A stretch of DNA of 64,000 nt from Flavobacterium salilacus subsp. salilacus (GCF_004634195.1 NZ_SKBP01000001.1:434001-498000); one strand, 5' to 3'; counted from the stretch's first letter, positions 8,677-18,020 are shown. Notes: a model not told the origin generated them from the sequence alone. Numbers and translations are program-made.

Positions 8677-9048
8677 ATGAAATTAACAAAAACCGAAGAA
8701 CAGCTAATGCAATTACTGTGGAAACAGGAAAAAGCATTTATGAAAGATTTGCTCGAGTTATTCCCGGAGCCCAAGCCTGCCCCTTCTACCGTAGCTACAT
8801 TACTGAAACGAATGGCAGACAAAGGCTTTGTAGGGTATAAAGAGTACGGCAATTCAAGGGAATACTACCCTTTGGTAGAAAAATCGGATTACTTCTCAAA
8901 AGAAGTAAACGGAATGATAAAAAGTTTCTTCAACAATTCGGCGGCACAGTTTGCTTCTTTCTTTACGCAGGAAACCAACATGACTGCAGCAGAACTGGAA
9001 GAACTGCGAAAAGTGATTGACAAAGAAATTCAAAAGAAAAAGCAATGA
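8677..9048 (+). CDS. BlaI/MecI-family transcriptional repressor
   Basis: The 123-residue protein shows the BlaI/CopY winged helix: LTKTEEQLMQLLWKQEKAFMKDLLELF, then APSTVATLLKRMADKGFVGY as recognition helix and wing. The C-terminal helices (residues ~85-123) form the dimer region cleaved in BlaI relatives. It overlaps the downstream M56 peptidase gene by four bases (ATGA), the standard sensor-repressor pairing. No beta-lactamase gene is nearby, so this is more likely a general envelope or stress switch, as is common in Bacteroidota. Confidence 0.92.
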   Translation: MKLTKTEEQLMQLLWKQEKAFMKDLLELFPEPKPAPSTVATLLKRMADKGFVGYKEYGNSREYYPLVEKSDYFSKEVNGMIKSFFNNSAAQFASFFTQETNMTAAELEELRKVIDKEIQKKKQ

Positions 9049-10757
9049 TTGCATTTTTAATAAAATCAGCCATAAGTATGGGTGTACTACTGGGAGTATA
9101 TCATCTTTTTTTGGAGCGCGAAAAAATGCACCGTTTCAACAGGTTCTATTTGTTGTTTAGTATTGCCTTCTCATTGGTGTTGCCCCTCATCATCATCCCG
9201 ATATATGTAGAAGCGGAACCCATACAGGAAGTGATGTATAACACCATACCCGCTACGGGGGATACTGCTGCGCCTGTTGTACAGCCCATTAATTATTTAC
9301 CTGCAATCCTCTGGTCATTATACGGACTTTTTACCGCTGCTTTTCTATTCAGATTTATAAGAAACTTATTGCTTTTTAAGCAGAAAATCAATTCCGGTAA
9401 AATAATTCGGTATGAGAATACCAATCTTGTATTGATAGCCGAAAAAACGTTACCCCACACTTTCCTGAACTATATTTTTATAAATGAACAGGATTACGAA
9501 GCAAAAAGTATAGAGAGTGAGCTTTTTACGCACGAACTTACTCACGTAAAACAAAAACATACACTTGATGTTTTATTTATAGAAACGCTTAAAACCATCT
9601 TTTGGTTTAACCCATTGTTGTACTTGTACGGGCAGTCCATCCGGCTTAACCACGAATTTTTGGCAGACGAAAAAGTAGTAGGCACAACACAAAATGTAAT
9701 TTCCTATCAAACTATTTTACTACAAAAAACATCAGGGTTAATTCCCGCATTTGCCAGCAACCTGAATTTTTCTTTAACTAAAAAACGATTACTCATGATG
9801 ACAAAAACCACCTCCCGAACCAAAGCATTGCTTTTGCAAATAGCAGTTACACCTGTTATGGCAATTCTATTAATGTTGCTTTGCACAGAAGAAATTATTG
9901 CACAGGAAACTAATTCCCTTAAAGACATCCCGGCGAATAACATTAGGGGTATAGAAATCAGAAAGGACATATCACAATTTCAAATCGACTCTTTAAAAAA
10001 AATTGACCCTGTAAAATACCGTAATTTAAACACAAAGGATTACTATATTATGAAAATAACCTATGTGGATGAAAATGGTAAAACTGCTGTAAAAAGAAGT
10101 TTTGAACCAAACCCTGCTCAGGCAGAACTGACAAAATTATCAGATTCGATTAAAGAGGCTAATACGATAGACCCGCTCAAAATAAGAAAAATAGAATATG
10201 TAACAATAGAAGGTGAAGAATTAGCCAAACTTAAACAAGATGTACCATTACTCTTTAAAGATCCTAATACTAAATATCGTAAAAAGATAATAACCTATGT
10301 TGCAGAAGACGGCTCTGTGAAAGTAAAAACAACTTTCGAAAATGTTAATGGCGAAACTACAACCCTGCCAATGAAACTGGGACCTCTACAGCCTCCCTTT
10401 GAAATAGAGCAAATCACAAATACAGAAGAGGATGTTGTTTACAATTCATCGAAATTAACAAAAATGTCGGAGTATAGCGAGGGAGGTATGAGTGGTTTTT
10501 ATAACTACATCAATCAAAACTTTAAAATTCCTGAAACAAAAGAAGATATTACTGCCAGAATATATGTTTCCTTCATAGTTGAAAAAGATGGCTCTATGTC
10601 GAACATAAAAATACTGAGAGACCCCGGACATGGTTTGGGCGACGAAGCTCTGCGAGTGCTTAAAACAATGGATAAAAAATGGATTCCGGGAGAGATGGAC
10701 GGTAAACCAGTACGTGCCAGCTATAACCTTCCTATAACCATAAATATTAAAAATTAA
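9045..10757 (+). CDS. M56-family membrane peptidase with TonB-like C-terminus
   Basis: The 570-residue inner-membrane protein has N-terminal membrane helices (residues ~1-20, 33-53, 85-105), a cytosolic zinc-peptidase loop with HELTH near residue 164 (HExxH), and a further helix near residues 262-285 ending near a CTEEIIAQ segment. A long periplasmic region follows, and the last ~90 residues (ITARIYVSFIVEKDGSMSN to the end) match the TonB C-terminal fold. The peptidase is expected to cleave the BlaI partner upon a periplasmic signal. The signal is unknown. Confidence 0.88.
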   Translation: MIAFLIKSAISMGVLLGVYHLFLEREKMHRFNRFYLLFSIAFSLVLPLIIIPIYVEAEPIQEVMYNTIPATGDTAAPVVQPINYLPAILWSLYGLFTAAFLFRFIRNLLLFKQKINSGKIIRYENTNLVLIAEKTLPHTFLNYIFINEQDYEAKSIESELFTHELTHVKQKHTLDVLFIETLKTIFWFNPLLYLYGQSIRLNHEFLADEKVVGTTQNVISYQTILLQKTSGLIPAFASNLNFSLTKKRLLMMTKTTSRTKALLLQIAVTPVMAILLMLLCTEEIIAQETNSLKDIPANNIRGIEIRKDISQFQIDSLKKIDPVKYRNLNTKDYYIMKITYVDENGKTAVKRSFEPNPAQAELTKLSDSIKEANTIDPLKIRKIEYVTIEGEELAKLKQDVPLLFKDPNTKYRKKIITYVAEDGSVKVKTTFENVNGETTTLPMKLGPLQPPFEIEQITNTEEDVVYNSSKLTKMSEYSEGGMSGFYNYINQNFKIPETKEDITARIYVSFIVEKDGSMSNIKILRDPGHGLGDEALRVLKTMDKKWIPGEMDGKPVRASYNLPITINIKN

Positions 10758-10779
10758 ATTGCATAATTTGTTGTTTATA

Positions 10780-10808
10780 AAAGTCCGTCCCTTGTGGCGG
10801 ACTTTTTC
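10780..10808 (+). terminator. Terminator after M56 gene
   Basis: AAAGTCCG/CGGACTTT stem with a ten-base loop is followed by T residues. Confidence 0.8.
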
Positions 10809-10894
10809 TATTAAAACCAGACGTATCAGCCATTTATAACATTGTAGCAAAAAACACGTTATCTTTGTAATCATCATCAATCAAATCAATCATC

Positions 10895-11995
10895 ATGTTA
10901 AAACGTTTTTTCATTACCTGTTCAGGGGCAGACAAAGCCATCATCTACAGTTGCTCCAATGGTGAGCAAAACAAATATGCCGGCATCGGGGCTACTGTTT
11001 TCTTTACCGCCCTCCTGGCATGGATTGCTGCTTCATACGCACTTTATACCGTATTCGATACTATTTATGCCGCTGCCTTTTTCGGGCTGATATGGGGATT
11101 ACTTATTTTTAACCTCGACCGTTTTATTGTATCTACCATCCGCAAGCGCGATCGTTTCAGTCAGGAATTATTACAGGCAACTCCGCGTATCGTTCTTGCC
11201 ATTATAATTGCCATAGTAATATCAAAGCCTCTGGAAATTAAAATTTTTGAAAAGGAAATTGACACCGTACTGGTTAAAGAAAAAAATGAAATGGCGCTTG
11301 CCAATAAAAAACAGGTAGCCGACTATTATGCAGGCGACCTGAGCAAAAATAAGGCTTCGATAGACAGCTTAAAATCTGAAATTGCGCAGAAAGAAAAAGA
11401 AGTAAACGCCCTTTATGCCACTTACATTACCGAAGCCGAAGGGACAAGCGGTACACTAAAACTGGGCAAAGGCCCTGTATATAAAGAAAAGCGTGAAAAA
11501 CACGATGCTGCACTGGCACAACTGGACACGCTGCGAAAAAACAATATGGCAAAAATTGCCGCGAAAGAGACAGCAGCAGCAGATTTACAAACAGATCTTG
11601 ACAAAAAAATTGCCGATACCCAACCCGTAATTGACAACTTTGACGGACTTATGGCGCGCATCAACGCTTTGGGAAAATTACCTTTACTGCCATCGCTGTT
11701 CATCATGTTGCTGTTTTTGGCAATAGAAACCTCCCCCATTATAGCCAAATTGCTTTCGCCAAAAGGGGAATATGACTTTAAACTGGAGGAAGGCGAAATG
11801 GCGGTAAAAACCGGTCTTACCCAAAACAATTATCAGCGCGAACTGATGCGCACTACCGATGCAGCCATTTATGATGATGTATATGGCGAGATAAGACAAG
11901 ATAAAGAACTGTACAATTACAAAAAGAAAAAAGCTATCGAACTGCTGGAAATGCAAGCCGACAGTTTCTCGAACAAACAGAAAAACGCTATGTAA
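10895..11995 (+). CDS. DUF4407 domain membrane protein
   Basis: The 366-residue protein matches DUF4407, found in many Bacteroidota. Membrane helices lie at about residues 30-52, 57-75, 95-112 and 265-282. A long charged coiled coil (residues ~125-245, rich in Lys, Glu and Ala) sits between the third and fourth helix. No catalytic motif is visible and its function is unknown. It is convergent with the yjbR-like gene fragment, overlapping its 3' end by eight bases. Confidence 0.85.
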   Translation: MLKRFFITCSGADKAIIYSCSNGEQNKYAGIGATVFFTALLAWIAASYALYTVFDTIYAAAFFGLIWGLLIFNLDRFIVSTIRKRDRFSQELLQATPRIVLAIIIAIVISKPLEIKIFEKEIDTVLVKEKNEMALANKKQVADYYAGDLSKNKASIDSLKSEIAQKEKEVNALYATYITEAEGTSGTLKLGKGPVYKEKREKHDAALAQLDTLRKNNMAKIAAKETAAADLQTDLDKKIADTQPVIDNFDGLMARINALGKLPLLPSLFIMLLFLAIETSPIIAKLLSPKGEYDFKLEEGEMAVKTGLTQNNYQRELMRTTDAAIYDDVYGEIRQDKELYNYKKKKAIELLEMQADSFSNKQKNAM

Positions 11996-12263
11996 TTTCT
12001 GCCTGTATTTTCTTGGTAAGGCTTTTGAAAACCAATTCGTACGAATGGTCTATCAGCTCTTTTAAAAGCGATAGCGGTACATCGCTGTTTACTGATACGG
12101 TATTCCAATGCACTTTACTCATGTGATATCCGGGGGTTATGCCCTCATATTCCACGCGAAGTTCCATAGCTCTCTCCGGGTCGCATTTCAGGTTGATGGA
12201 AGGCTCGTTCTTTTCCCACTGCGAAAGCGAGGAAAGAGCAAACATTTTTCCGCCGACTTTAAA
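11988..12263 (-). pseudogene. yjbR-like gene, 3' fragment split by the mobile element
   Basis: This is the C-terminal ~90 residues of an MmcQ/YjbR-family protein (MFALSSLSQWEKNEP onward, ending SLTKKIQAEIT). The 5' part lies 17.9 kb away at 30184-30253. Joining the two across the shared 14-bp repeat restores one frame: the start MDIQNFYDYCLAKKGV runs to DEDTLV and continues into FKVGGKMFALS, giving a family-typical ~118 residues. The longest frame with its own ATG starts at 12245, but that ATG is internal to the ancestral gene. Confidence 0.9.
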
Positions 12264-13914
12264 TACCAGTGTGTCTTTCTAAATCAGGGGGTGTTGGTTC
12301 ACCTTTGATTTTATTATTGATAGTATTAATATTATCCTTCTTCATTTTATGCTCCAAGCTAAAATCACTATTTTCATCTTCATTCAAACGATAATAAACA
12401 GCACCCTCGCTGCTGTGATGCTGAGCATAAATGTTACTTGGGATATCAATTGTATAATGTATCTCAATATAATACTCCTGCCAATGACTATCATACTCAA
12501 CCATTATCTTCTTAATCATCTTAGTAATAATTGACCTCTTTTCCTCAAAAGATGTTTCCTCAGAAAACTTTTCAAACAAAGAAGTATATTGTTTTACCAA
12601 GTCAGTATTGCTTGTGATGAATGAGAGCATCTTTTCAGATTCATCCAAACTTTTCTTATACTTCTTAATCTTCCTGTCAATAGAAGCTAGCTGAACAGCA
12701 ATATCATCTTCTGTTAATGTACCTTTAATTACAAGTGATATAGCCCTGCTTCTTTCTTTTTGAAGTGTTGCCAGTTCATCTTGCAATGTATCAACTTTGC
12801 ATTCATATTTCTCAACTTCCTTTTGCTTATCCTCAAAAGCAAAGTGTTGTTCAATATTTTGTTTAAGACCATCATTTAAAAATAAATGTTCCCAAATAAA
12901 AGCATCAAGCTTACTAATATTGATTCCTTTATTATCACAGCCTTCTCCCTTATACCGTTTACTACTGCACAAATAACTATTCTCACTTTTTTTCTCATTA
13001 CGCCTCCCATACATCCTACTAACCTTATTGCGTTGTACAGCACAACGATTACAATACAGCACATTTGAAAGCAGGAAACGATGTGATATTTTCTTACCGT
13101 CACTATTTGCATTGAGAGGTAAATGGTCATTAACCTGTTGCCAAACAATAGGGTCAATTATCGCAGGTACAACAAGTTTTTCACCGTTATAAATCCGCTC
13201 TCCTTTATAGAAAGTATTAACTATAAGATTTCTAATGCTGCTGGGTGACCATCTGTATTTATTATTAAGCCCCTTTTCTTTTGCTTTTCGGGAATAAACA
13301 GTTGGAATGTTATTTTCATTGAAGTAATGCGATATACCGTTGCATCCCATGCCATCATTGGATAACTGATAAGCCTTTTTTACATGGTGTGCTTCTTCTT
13401 CATTTATAATAATATACCCCTTATTATCCATCTTATAACCAAAAGGCAATGTACCCTTACCCTTACCCTCCTTGGCTCTCATGGTTAAAGCACTTTTCAC
13501 CTTTATTTTGGTAGTGGTTACATGGTACTTATTTATAACAGAAAGCAAATCACCAAAGAACTCCTGCTGAGGGTCATGCAAATCAACCTGACCATCTAAA
13601 TGCGTAAAGTATTTAATGTTATGCTTTTTAAATAGGTCTAATATCACAAATCTTATTTGCGGATTACGCTCAAAGCGTGATTGGTCATAAGCATACACAT
13701 GGGTAAGTTTACCGATGCTCACATCAGCAATGAAACGTTGAAATTCTGGTCTGTCTTCAATCTTTTCACTTGCACCTGATAATCCCTCATCAATGTAAAG
13801 TTGATAGCTTAAACCCAAAGCTTTTGCTTTTGCCACCCCCTTTTGCTTTTGGTCTTCTATCGATAAATCGTTGCCATCTTTTATTCTGCTTATCCTGCAA
13901 TATATACCAATCAT
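12259..13914 (-). CDS. Large serine recombinase (element integrase)
   Basis: The 551-residue protein has an N-terminal resolvase domain (residues ~1-140: MIGIYCRISRIKDG with the nucleophile Ser at about residue 9, EDRPEFQRFI, YAYDQSRFERN), a recombinase domain (~155-265), a zinc-ribbon region with Cys pairs near residues 303-345, and a coiled coil around 375-450. This fits large serine integrases that act unidirectionally. The gene sits at the left end and its last codons run through the attachment core, the stop lying in host DNA. In the excised circle the frame would instead continue for about 25-30 codons. Its -7 box (TATATTTG) is at 13933-13940. Confidence 0.93.
   Translation of the reverse strand: MIGIYCRISRIKDGNDLSIEDQKQKGVAKAKALGLSYQLYIDEGLSGASEKIEDRPEFQRFIADVSIGKLTHVYAYDQSRFERNPQIRFVILDLFKKHNIKYFTHLDGQVDLHDPQQEFFGDLLSVINKYHVTTTKIKVKSALTMRAKEGKGKGTLPFGYKMDNKGYIIINEEEAHHVKKAYQLSNDGMGCNGISHYFNENNIPTVYSRKAKEKGLNNKYRWSPSSIRNLIVNTFYKGERIYNGEKLVVPAIIDPIVWQQVNDHLPLNANSDGKKISHRFLLSNVLYCNRCAVQRNKVSRMYGRRNEKKSENSYLCSSKRYKGEGCDNKGINISKLDAFIWEHLFLNDGLKQNIEQHFAFEDKQKEVEKYECKVDTLQDELATLQKERSRAISLVIKGTLTEDDIAVQLASIDRKIKKYKKSLDESEKMLSFITSNTDLVKQYTSLFEKFSEETSFEEKRSIITKMIKKIMVEYDSHWQEYYIEIHYTIDIPSNIYAQHHSSEGAVYYRLNEDENSDFSLEHKMKKDNINTINNKIKGEPTPPDLERHTGI
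12264..12277. repeat. Left attachment site (14-bp core)
   Basis: TACCAGTGTGTCTT occurs here and again at 30170-30183 as a perfect direct repeat. The bases immediately outside differ at each end. It lies inside the coding sequence of the yjbR-like gene and inside the 3' end of the recombinase gene. Confidence 0.92.
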
Positions 13915-14089
13915 AAATTCTATATTTTTTTACAAATATATAAATAATATTTAATAACAGTGTCTTTTTTTATGTGGGGGTAAATATTTTTATTTAATAA
14001 TTTATTGATAGATTATAATACTATAAGTATATATACAATATTTTTATAACTATTTTCAATATTTATTTGCAATATAATTAAATAAGACA

Positions 14090-14203
14090 TATATTTGCAT
14101 CATCAAAATAATCAAATCTCTCATTATGACTTCATGCTTGGCAAAGGCATTGGAAGATGGTGAAGCTTTGATTATTTTTTTTATAAACATTTTAAAAGTA
14201 TAA
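14090..14203 (+). ncRNA. Candidate small RNA or attenuator
   Basis: A perfect -7 box TATATTTG (14090-14097) is followed by a perfect 10-bp inverted repeat, AATAATCAAA (14107-14116) with TTTGATTATT (14167-14176), running into eight T. The product would be an RNA of about 75-80 bases. A 25-codon frame (14126-14203, starting MTSCLAKALEDG) overlaps the hairpin and could be a leader peptide for the gene at 14208. The rest of 13915-14207 is AT-rich and has only the divergent recombinase promoter. Confidence 0.45.
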
Positions 14204-14207
14204 GTAT

Positions 14208-14477
14208 ATGAAGATTATTGATTTCAATTGGTTGTGTAACGGTGTAGATTACAAGTATTCTATAAGTATAGAAAATAGGGACACCCATTATAATTTAAAT
14301 TTCCTAGCAGAGGATGAGAGTGTAATAGAAAGCTTCGAAGGTTCGGAACAGGAATGTACAGATAGTATTATGAAAATGCTAAGACATTTTCATGTACAAC
14401 CTGAGAATTTGGTTATCACTGACATTGACCCAAAATTTATTGGATTTGAAAGTTTGATAGTAGCATTAGAAAATTGA
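14208..14477 (+). CDS. Hypothetical protein, element-borne
   Basis: An 89-residue acidic protein, starting MKIIDFNWLCNGVDYKYS. It has alternating beta-type segments followed by a helix (residues ~48-62) and no signal peptide or membrane segment. I recognise no family. It is the first gene after the left-end promoter of the element and begins five bases after a small overlapping frame. Codon use fits its AT-rich neighbours. Confidence 0.6.
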   Translation: MKIIDFNWLCNGVDYKYSISIENRDTHYNLNFLAEDESVIESFEGSEQECTDSIMKMLRHFHVQPENLVITDIDPKFIGFESLIVALEN

Positions 14478-14592
14478 AAATAAATTAGTCTTTTTTCATA
14501 GCTAGATATTTATATTAAACGCTGTTTCCGAAATGGGTAGCCTGGGATGGAATATTTCTAGGATGCCCCTAACAATTTTAAATTTTATACAA

Positions 14593-15144
14593 ATGGAAAC
14601 AAAAAAAATGATTGAGTTTTTTAAGAATAATAAAAATGCCATAAATACATATGAATGGGACTTTATTGGGTCACTAGTAGATTTCTTTGAAAAAAAGGGT
14701 TATCTAACTAGTAAACAAGAATATTACGCTCATTGTAATTTAACAAAAGTACAAGAAAGATTAGATTTTTTACTTGAAGAAAAGAATAAAACAAAAGAAG
14801 TAGATGGTTTTCTTCTTACAAATGATAATGTTACTTTCTTTGAAGATGAGGACGGTCTTACACCATGTTATACAACAAGGGTAAGGCATATAGCCACGGG
14901 TAAAGAGTACGTGTTCCAAACAAGAAAAATTTTCGATTTTGGTCATACTGTTAACCCAGCCTATTCTATTGCGGAGGGAATAGAAGGTGGTTTGTGCTAT
15001 AAAAATAAAGACAATACATGGACATGGAAATCTTTCTCAGAAGATAATGGTTGGTATGAAGTAAGACCAATAAAAGATTTAGAGCTTGAATGTTATTTAA
15101 TTGCTGAAAAACATTCCTTTAGTGATAAAGAAATGGTTATGTAA
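14593..15144 (+). CDS. Hypothetical protein, element-borne
   Basis: A 183-residue soluble protein from the ATG at 14593 (METKKMIEFFKNN). An upstream in-frame ATG at 14533 exists, but the sequence before 14593 looks intergenic. The N-terminal half is helical and charged; the C-terminal half (YTTRVRHIATGKEYVFQTRKI, then a region rich in Trp and Tyr) looks like a beta-rich domain. No family is recognised. A strong terminator follows directly, so it closes the small left-end operon. Confidence 0.65.
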   Translation: METKKMIEFFKNNKNAINTYEWDFIGSLVDFFEKKGYLTSKQEYYAHCNLTKVQERLDFLLEEKNKTKEVDGFLLTNDNVTFFEDEDGLTPCYTTRVRHIATGKEYVFQTRKIFDFGHTVNPAYSIAEGIEGGLCYKNKDNTWTWKSFSEDNGWYEVRPIKDLELECYLIAEKHSFSDKEMVM

Positions 15145-15149
15145 TAATA

Positions 15150-15180
15150 AAAAAAGTATCCATAATGGATACTTTTTTGT
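15150..15180 (+). terminator. Bidirectional terminator
   Basis: AAAAAAGTATCC/GGATACTTTTTT stem. It overlaps an upstream ATG (15165) of the next frame, which argues for the start at 15201. Confidence 0.85.
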
Positions 15181-15200
15181 TTTACAACATATTTATATAT

Positions 15201-15512
15201 ATGAACAATATAGAAACAATGTATTCCGATAGCGGAAAAGAAATATTTAAAATACTCTACAACAATAATCACCAAATAAAAAAGGTTTGGTTAAATGGTC
15301 AACTGGTTATGAGAATAGAATATAATGCCGATGGAAATATAATCAAATATGAAGATAGTAATGGTAATTGGTATGATGAGAAGTTTCTAGATTCCCCTTG
15401 CTACTACCCTATTGATATTATAATAGAAGGTTATAGACATGAAACTGATAAATTACTACGGAAAGAAACGGGAAGGAATGAACAATTAAATAGTTGGGGA
15501 ATTGCTGAATAA
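15201..15512 (+). CDS. Hypothetical protein, element-borne
   Basis: A 103-residue soluble protein from ATG 15201 (MNNIETMYSDSGKEIFKI). The middle part (QLVMRIEYNADGNIIKYEDSNG) resembles a single YD/RHS-like beta-hairpin repeat of the sort found in small orphan proteins. No toxin domain or secretion signal is present. It is convergent with umuC, with only four bases between stops. Confidence 0.6.
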   Translation: MNNIETMYSDSGKEIFKILYNNNHQIKKVWLNGQLVMRIEYNADGNIIKYEDSNGNWYDEKFLDSPCYYPIDIIIEGYRHETDKLLRKETGRNEQLNSWGIAE

Positions 15513-15516
15513 ATTA

Positions 15517-16779
15517 CTATTCAGCTTTCACAGTAATAATTTCATTTATATTGGTGGTAAAGCGTTGACTTAAAAAATCCTGTTTCATCTTCCATTTTCT
15601 GCTCAAATCATTTCTACCAAACTTTATTTTTTCTCCCAGCATCTTTTTATTTACACTGTCAATTACATTCATCAATACCTTATGCTTGGGATTCTCATAT
15701 TCAAACATACTAAGTTGTTTCGTTTCATCCTTGGTAATTCCCATCAGAATAACCCCAGCTTTCTTATAATGATACCCTTCTTTGAAAATCAATTTTAAGG
15801 CTTTCTGAGCGTGTTTGTTTAACTCAAATGTACTTGATGTAGGATAGGGTAATTTTATGCTGTAACCAGTATTATATTGAGCCAAATCGTGCCGATGTCT
15901 GTTGCTCCTAATAAACACATAAATCACCTCGCAATTGCTACCCTGCTTTCTCAACTTTGCTGCTACCGTAGTTGTAAATGTGCTTATACGTTCCTGCATT
16001 AATTCATACTCAGTAATCATATAATCGAATGAACGGGTGCAAGCAATATTTTGTTTGTCTTTTACTTCCTCTTGCTGTATTGTTGGTATTCCTCTAAGGT
16101 CATGCAATAGCCTTAAACCTACAACGCTAAAATATTTTCGGACATAATTATCATTGAGTTGGGTAAAATCATAAGCAGTATTAGCACCGATGCTCATCAG
16201 CTTCTTTGCATGCTGTCTGCCGATACCCCAAACATCTTCTATTTTAGTCCATTTAAGGGCTTTCACACGCTTATCTTCATTATCAATAATATAGTAGTTA
16301 CCTGTATGTTCAGGGTACTTCTTAGCTATCCTATTAGCTATCTTTGAAAGTGCCTTTGTGGGTGCAAAACCAATACTTACGGGTACACCAACCCCTTTTA
16401 ATAAATCTTGATGAATTTGTTTTCCTATATCATATAGTGAAAAATTATCGAACCCCTTAAAATACATAAATGCCTCATCGATACTGTAAACTTCAACATC
16501 GGGAGTATAATTTTCAAGCATAGTCATAAGCCTATTGCTCATATCAGCGTACAGCGTATAGTTGGAGGATAATACACGGATATTATGTTCTTTGATTTTA
16601 TCTTTTATTAGGAAATAAGGTTCACCCATCTTTATACCCAAAGCTTTTGATTCATTGCTTCGGGCAATAACACAACCATCATTATTAGAGAGAACCACTA
16701 CAGGAACATTTTGCAATTTAGGATTGAATACCCTTTCAAATGATGCGTAGCTATTATTACAGTCAACAAGAGCATACAT
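15517..16779 (-). CDS. umuC: Y-family DNA polymerase (UmuC-like)
   Basis: The 420-residue protein is a translesion polymerase of the DNA polymerase V catalytic type. It begins [18 protein letters not shown] with the first metal Asp, has SIDEAFMYF near residue 100 with the catalytic Asp-Glu, and an HhH thumb region near residues 180-200 ([18 protein letters not shown]). The little-finger domain follows. It is one base from the umuD-like gene, with which it forms an operon. Placement in a mobile element suggests SOS-linked mutagenesis carried by the element. Confidence 0.92.
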   Translation of the reverse strand: MYALVDCNNSYASFERVFNPKLQNVPVVVLSNNDGCVIARSNESKALGIKMGEPYFLIKDKIKEHNIRVLSSNYTLYADMSNRLMTMLENYTPDVEVYSIDEAFMYFKGFDNFSLYDIGKQIHQDLLKGVGVPVSIGFAPTKALSKIANRIAKKYPEHTGNYYIIDNEDKRVKALKWTKIEDVWGIGRQHAKKLMSIGANTAYDFTQLNDNYVRKYFSVVGLRLLHDLRGIPTIQQEEVKDKQNIACTRSFDYMITEYELMQERISTFTTTVAAKLRKQGSNCEVIYVFIRSNRHRHDLAQYNTGYSIKLPYPTSSTFELNKHAQKALKLIFKEGYHYKKAGVILMGITKDETKQLSMFEYENPKHKVLMNVIDSVNKKMLGEKIKFGRNDLSRKWKMKQDFLSQRFTTNINEIITVKAE

Positions 16780-16780
16780 T

Positions 16781-17218
16781 TTATCTTCTTTTTTTACGGT
16801 GATTCTTTAATGTATGTGTTACTATACCCCATATTTCAAAACCTTCATTATCATTAACCAAAATTGGTTTATAATTATCATTTTCAGGCATAAGTAAAAC
16901 ACAGTTTTTTTCAACTCTCAACCTTTTAAGAGTAAAATCATTATTAATAACAGCAACACATATATCACCATCTTGAGCTTTAAGTATTCTGTTGATGGCA
17001 ATTATGTCACCATCTTCGATTCCTGCATTAATCATCGAATTTCCTGACACTTTCGCACAAAATATAGTGCTGGGTGAAGTCCCAAATACCTCCTCATCGA
17101 AACTAATTCTTGTTTCTTCAAAATCCTGTGCAGGTGAAGGGAAACCTGCACTAATAAAAACATCAAAAAATGGGGCTTTCGTAGTTGGATGGAGTTTTTC
17201 AAATTTAAAAAATTCCAT
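16781..17218 (-). CDS. umuD: UmuD-like S24 autoprotease
   Basis: The 145-residue protein carries the S24 LexA/UmuD peptidase fold. It contains [10 protein letters not shown] near residue 28, where the Ala-Gly self-cleavage pair sits, [15 protein letters not shown] with the catalytic Ser near residue 62, and LKRLRVEK with the catalytic Lys near residue 99. After RecA-stimulated cleavage it would activate the UmuC polymerase. A -7 box TATATTTG lies upstream on the minus strand (near 17236-17243), flanked by repeated TTTTCTA motifs that may be an operator. Confidence 0.92.
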   Translation of the reverse strand: MEFFKFEKLHPTTKAPFFDVFISAGFPSPAQDFEETRISFDEEVFGTSPSTIFCAKVSGNSMINAGIEDGDIIAINRILKAQDGDICVAVINNDFTLKRLRVEKNCVLLMPENDNYKPILVNDNEGFEIWGIVTHTLKNHRKKRR

Positions 17219-17277
17219 ACGTAAGATTATTTTCTACAAATATAGTAATATTTTCTAATATGAGGGAAAAAATATTA

Positions 17278-17532
17278 TTACCGTTGGAATAGTTCATTCA
17301 TATCAACATCCAAAGCTTCCGCTATTTTATATAGCTTATCAACACCCATAACGAAATCGCCATTCATGTATTTTCTAAGGGTACTTGGTTCAATATTCAA
17401 TTCCCCAGCGATGATGCGAGTTTTTAAATCCTTCTCAGCGATAATACGTTTGATATTATTCCCAAGCAGTACAGCTATTTCATTCTTATTATCCATATAA
17501 GCAAAGGTAATTTCTGCATTATTGATAATCAA
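17278..17532 (-). CDS. XRE-family repressor
   Basis: An 84-residue protein with a helix-turn-helix in the C-terminal two thirds: DLKTRIIAGELNIEPSTLRKYMNGD reads as helices 2-3, followed by DKLYKIAEALDVDMNELF. It is a small cro/cI-type DNA-binding protein without an oligomerisation or protease domain. It is divergent from two lipoprotein genes across an 80-base region with a perfect 10-bp palindrome, the likely operator. It probably sets the quiescent state of the element, perhaps together with the UmuD-like protein. Confidence 0.82.
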   Translation of the reverse strand: MIINNAEITFAYMDNKNEIAVLLGNNIKRIIAEKDLKTRIIAGELNIEPSTLRKYMNGDFVMGVDKLYKIAEALDVDMNELFQR

Positions 17533-17534
17533 CG

Positions 17535-17587
17535 ATATATATTGCGCTCAAAATATTGCATTCAATATATATTTATTAGTATATTTG
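17535..17587 (+). promoter_or_regulatory. Operator and promoter for the lipoprotein genes
   Basis: ATATATATTG (17535-17544) pairs with CAATATATAT (17563-17572) and encloses another ATATTGCA. A perfect -7 box TATATTTG lies at 17580-17587, directed to the genes at 17613 and 18021. Confidence 0.6.
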
Positions 17588-17612
17588 CACTATAACATAT
17601 AAATACTTTACA

Positions 17613-18017
17613 ATGAAAAAATTACTATTACTATTTATTGGAATGAGCTTATTATCATGCTCAAGCGATGATTCATCAACAGTTCAACCTCCAACTGAAC
17701 AACAGTACATACCAGATAATATTTTATATTTCTATGCTGATGAAAATGCATTACATGGAAACTATAAAATGCAATTTAATGGAGCTGAAATTGATGGTTA
17801 CTTAACCACAAGTACGACAGGCTTTTATAAAATAATCAATGCTGACCTCATTACTCATCTTGATATACAAGCGCACAATGATTCCCCGCTTTCAATGAAA
17901 TTCAATCGTTCAAATATTAATGTTGAAGGAGGTATATATGCAGGTAAGCACTATCTAATAACATTTACAACAGACCAAGATGGTTATAAAATACTTGACC
18001 AAATAAACGAATTATAA
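17613..18017 (+). CDS. Putative surface lipoprotein
   Basis: The 134-residue protein has a type II signal peptide, MKKLLLLFIGMSLLSC, with the lipid-bearing Cys near residue 16. The Cys is followed by SSDDSS, which resembles the negatively charged export signal that sends Bacteroidota lipoproteins to the cell surface. The rest is a small beta-rich domain of unknown family. It is in tandem with a second lipoprotein, three bases away, directly under the element repressor's operator. A role in superinfection exclusion is possible but is inference. Confidence 0.72.
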   Translation: MKKLLLLFIGMSLLSCSSDDSSTVQPPTEQQYIPDNILYFYADENALHGNYKMQFNGAEIDGYLTTSTTGFYKIINADLITHLDIQAHNDSPLSMKFNRSNINVEGGIYAGKHYLITFTTDQDGYKILDQINEL

Positions 18018-18020
18018 AAA

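Noticed and set aside
12245..12308. Independent small gene starting at ATG 12245 on the minus strand
   Set aside because: It is the internal part of the split yjbR-like gene, not a gene of its own.
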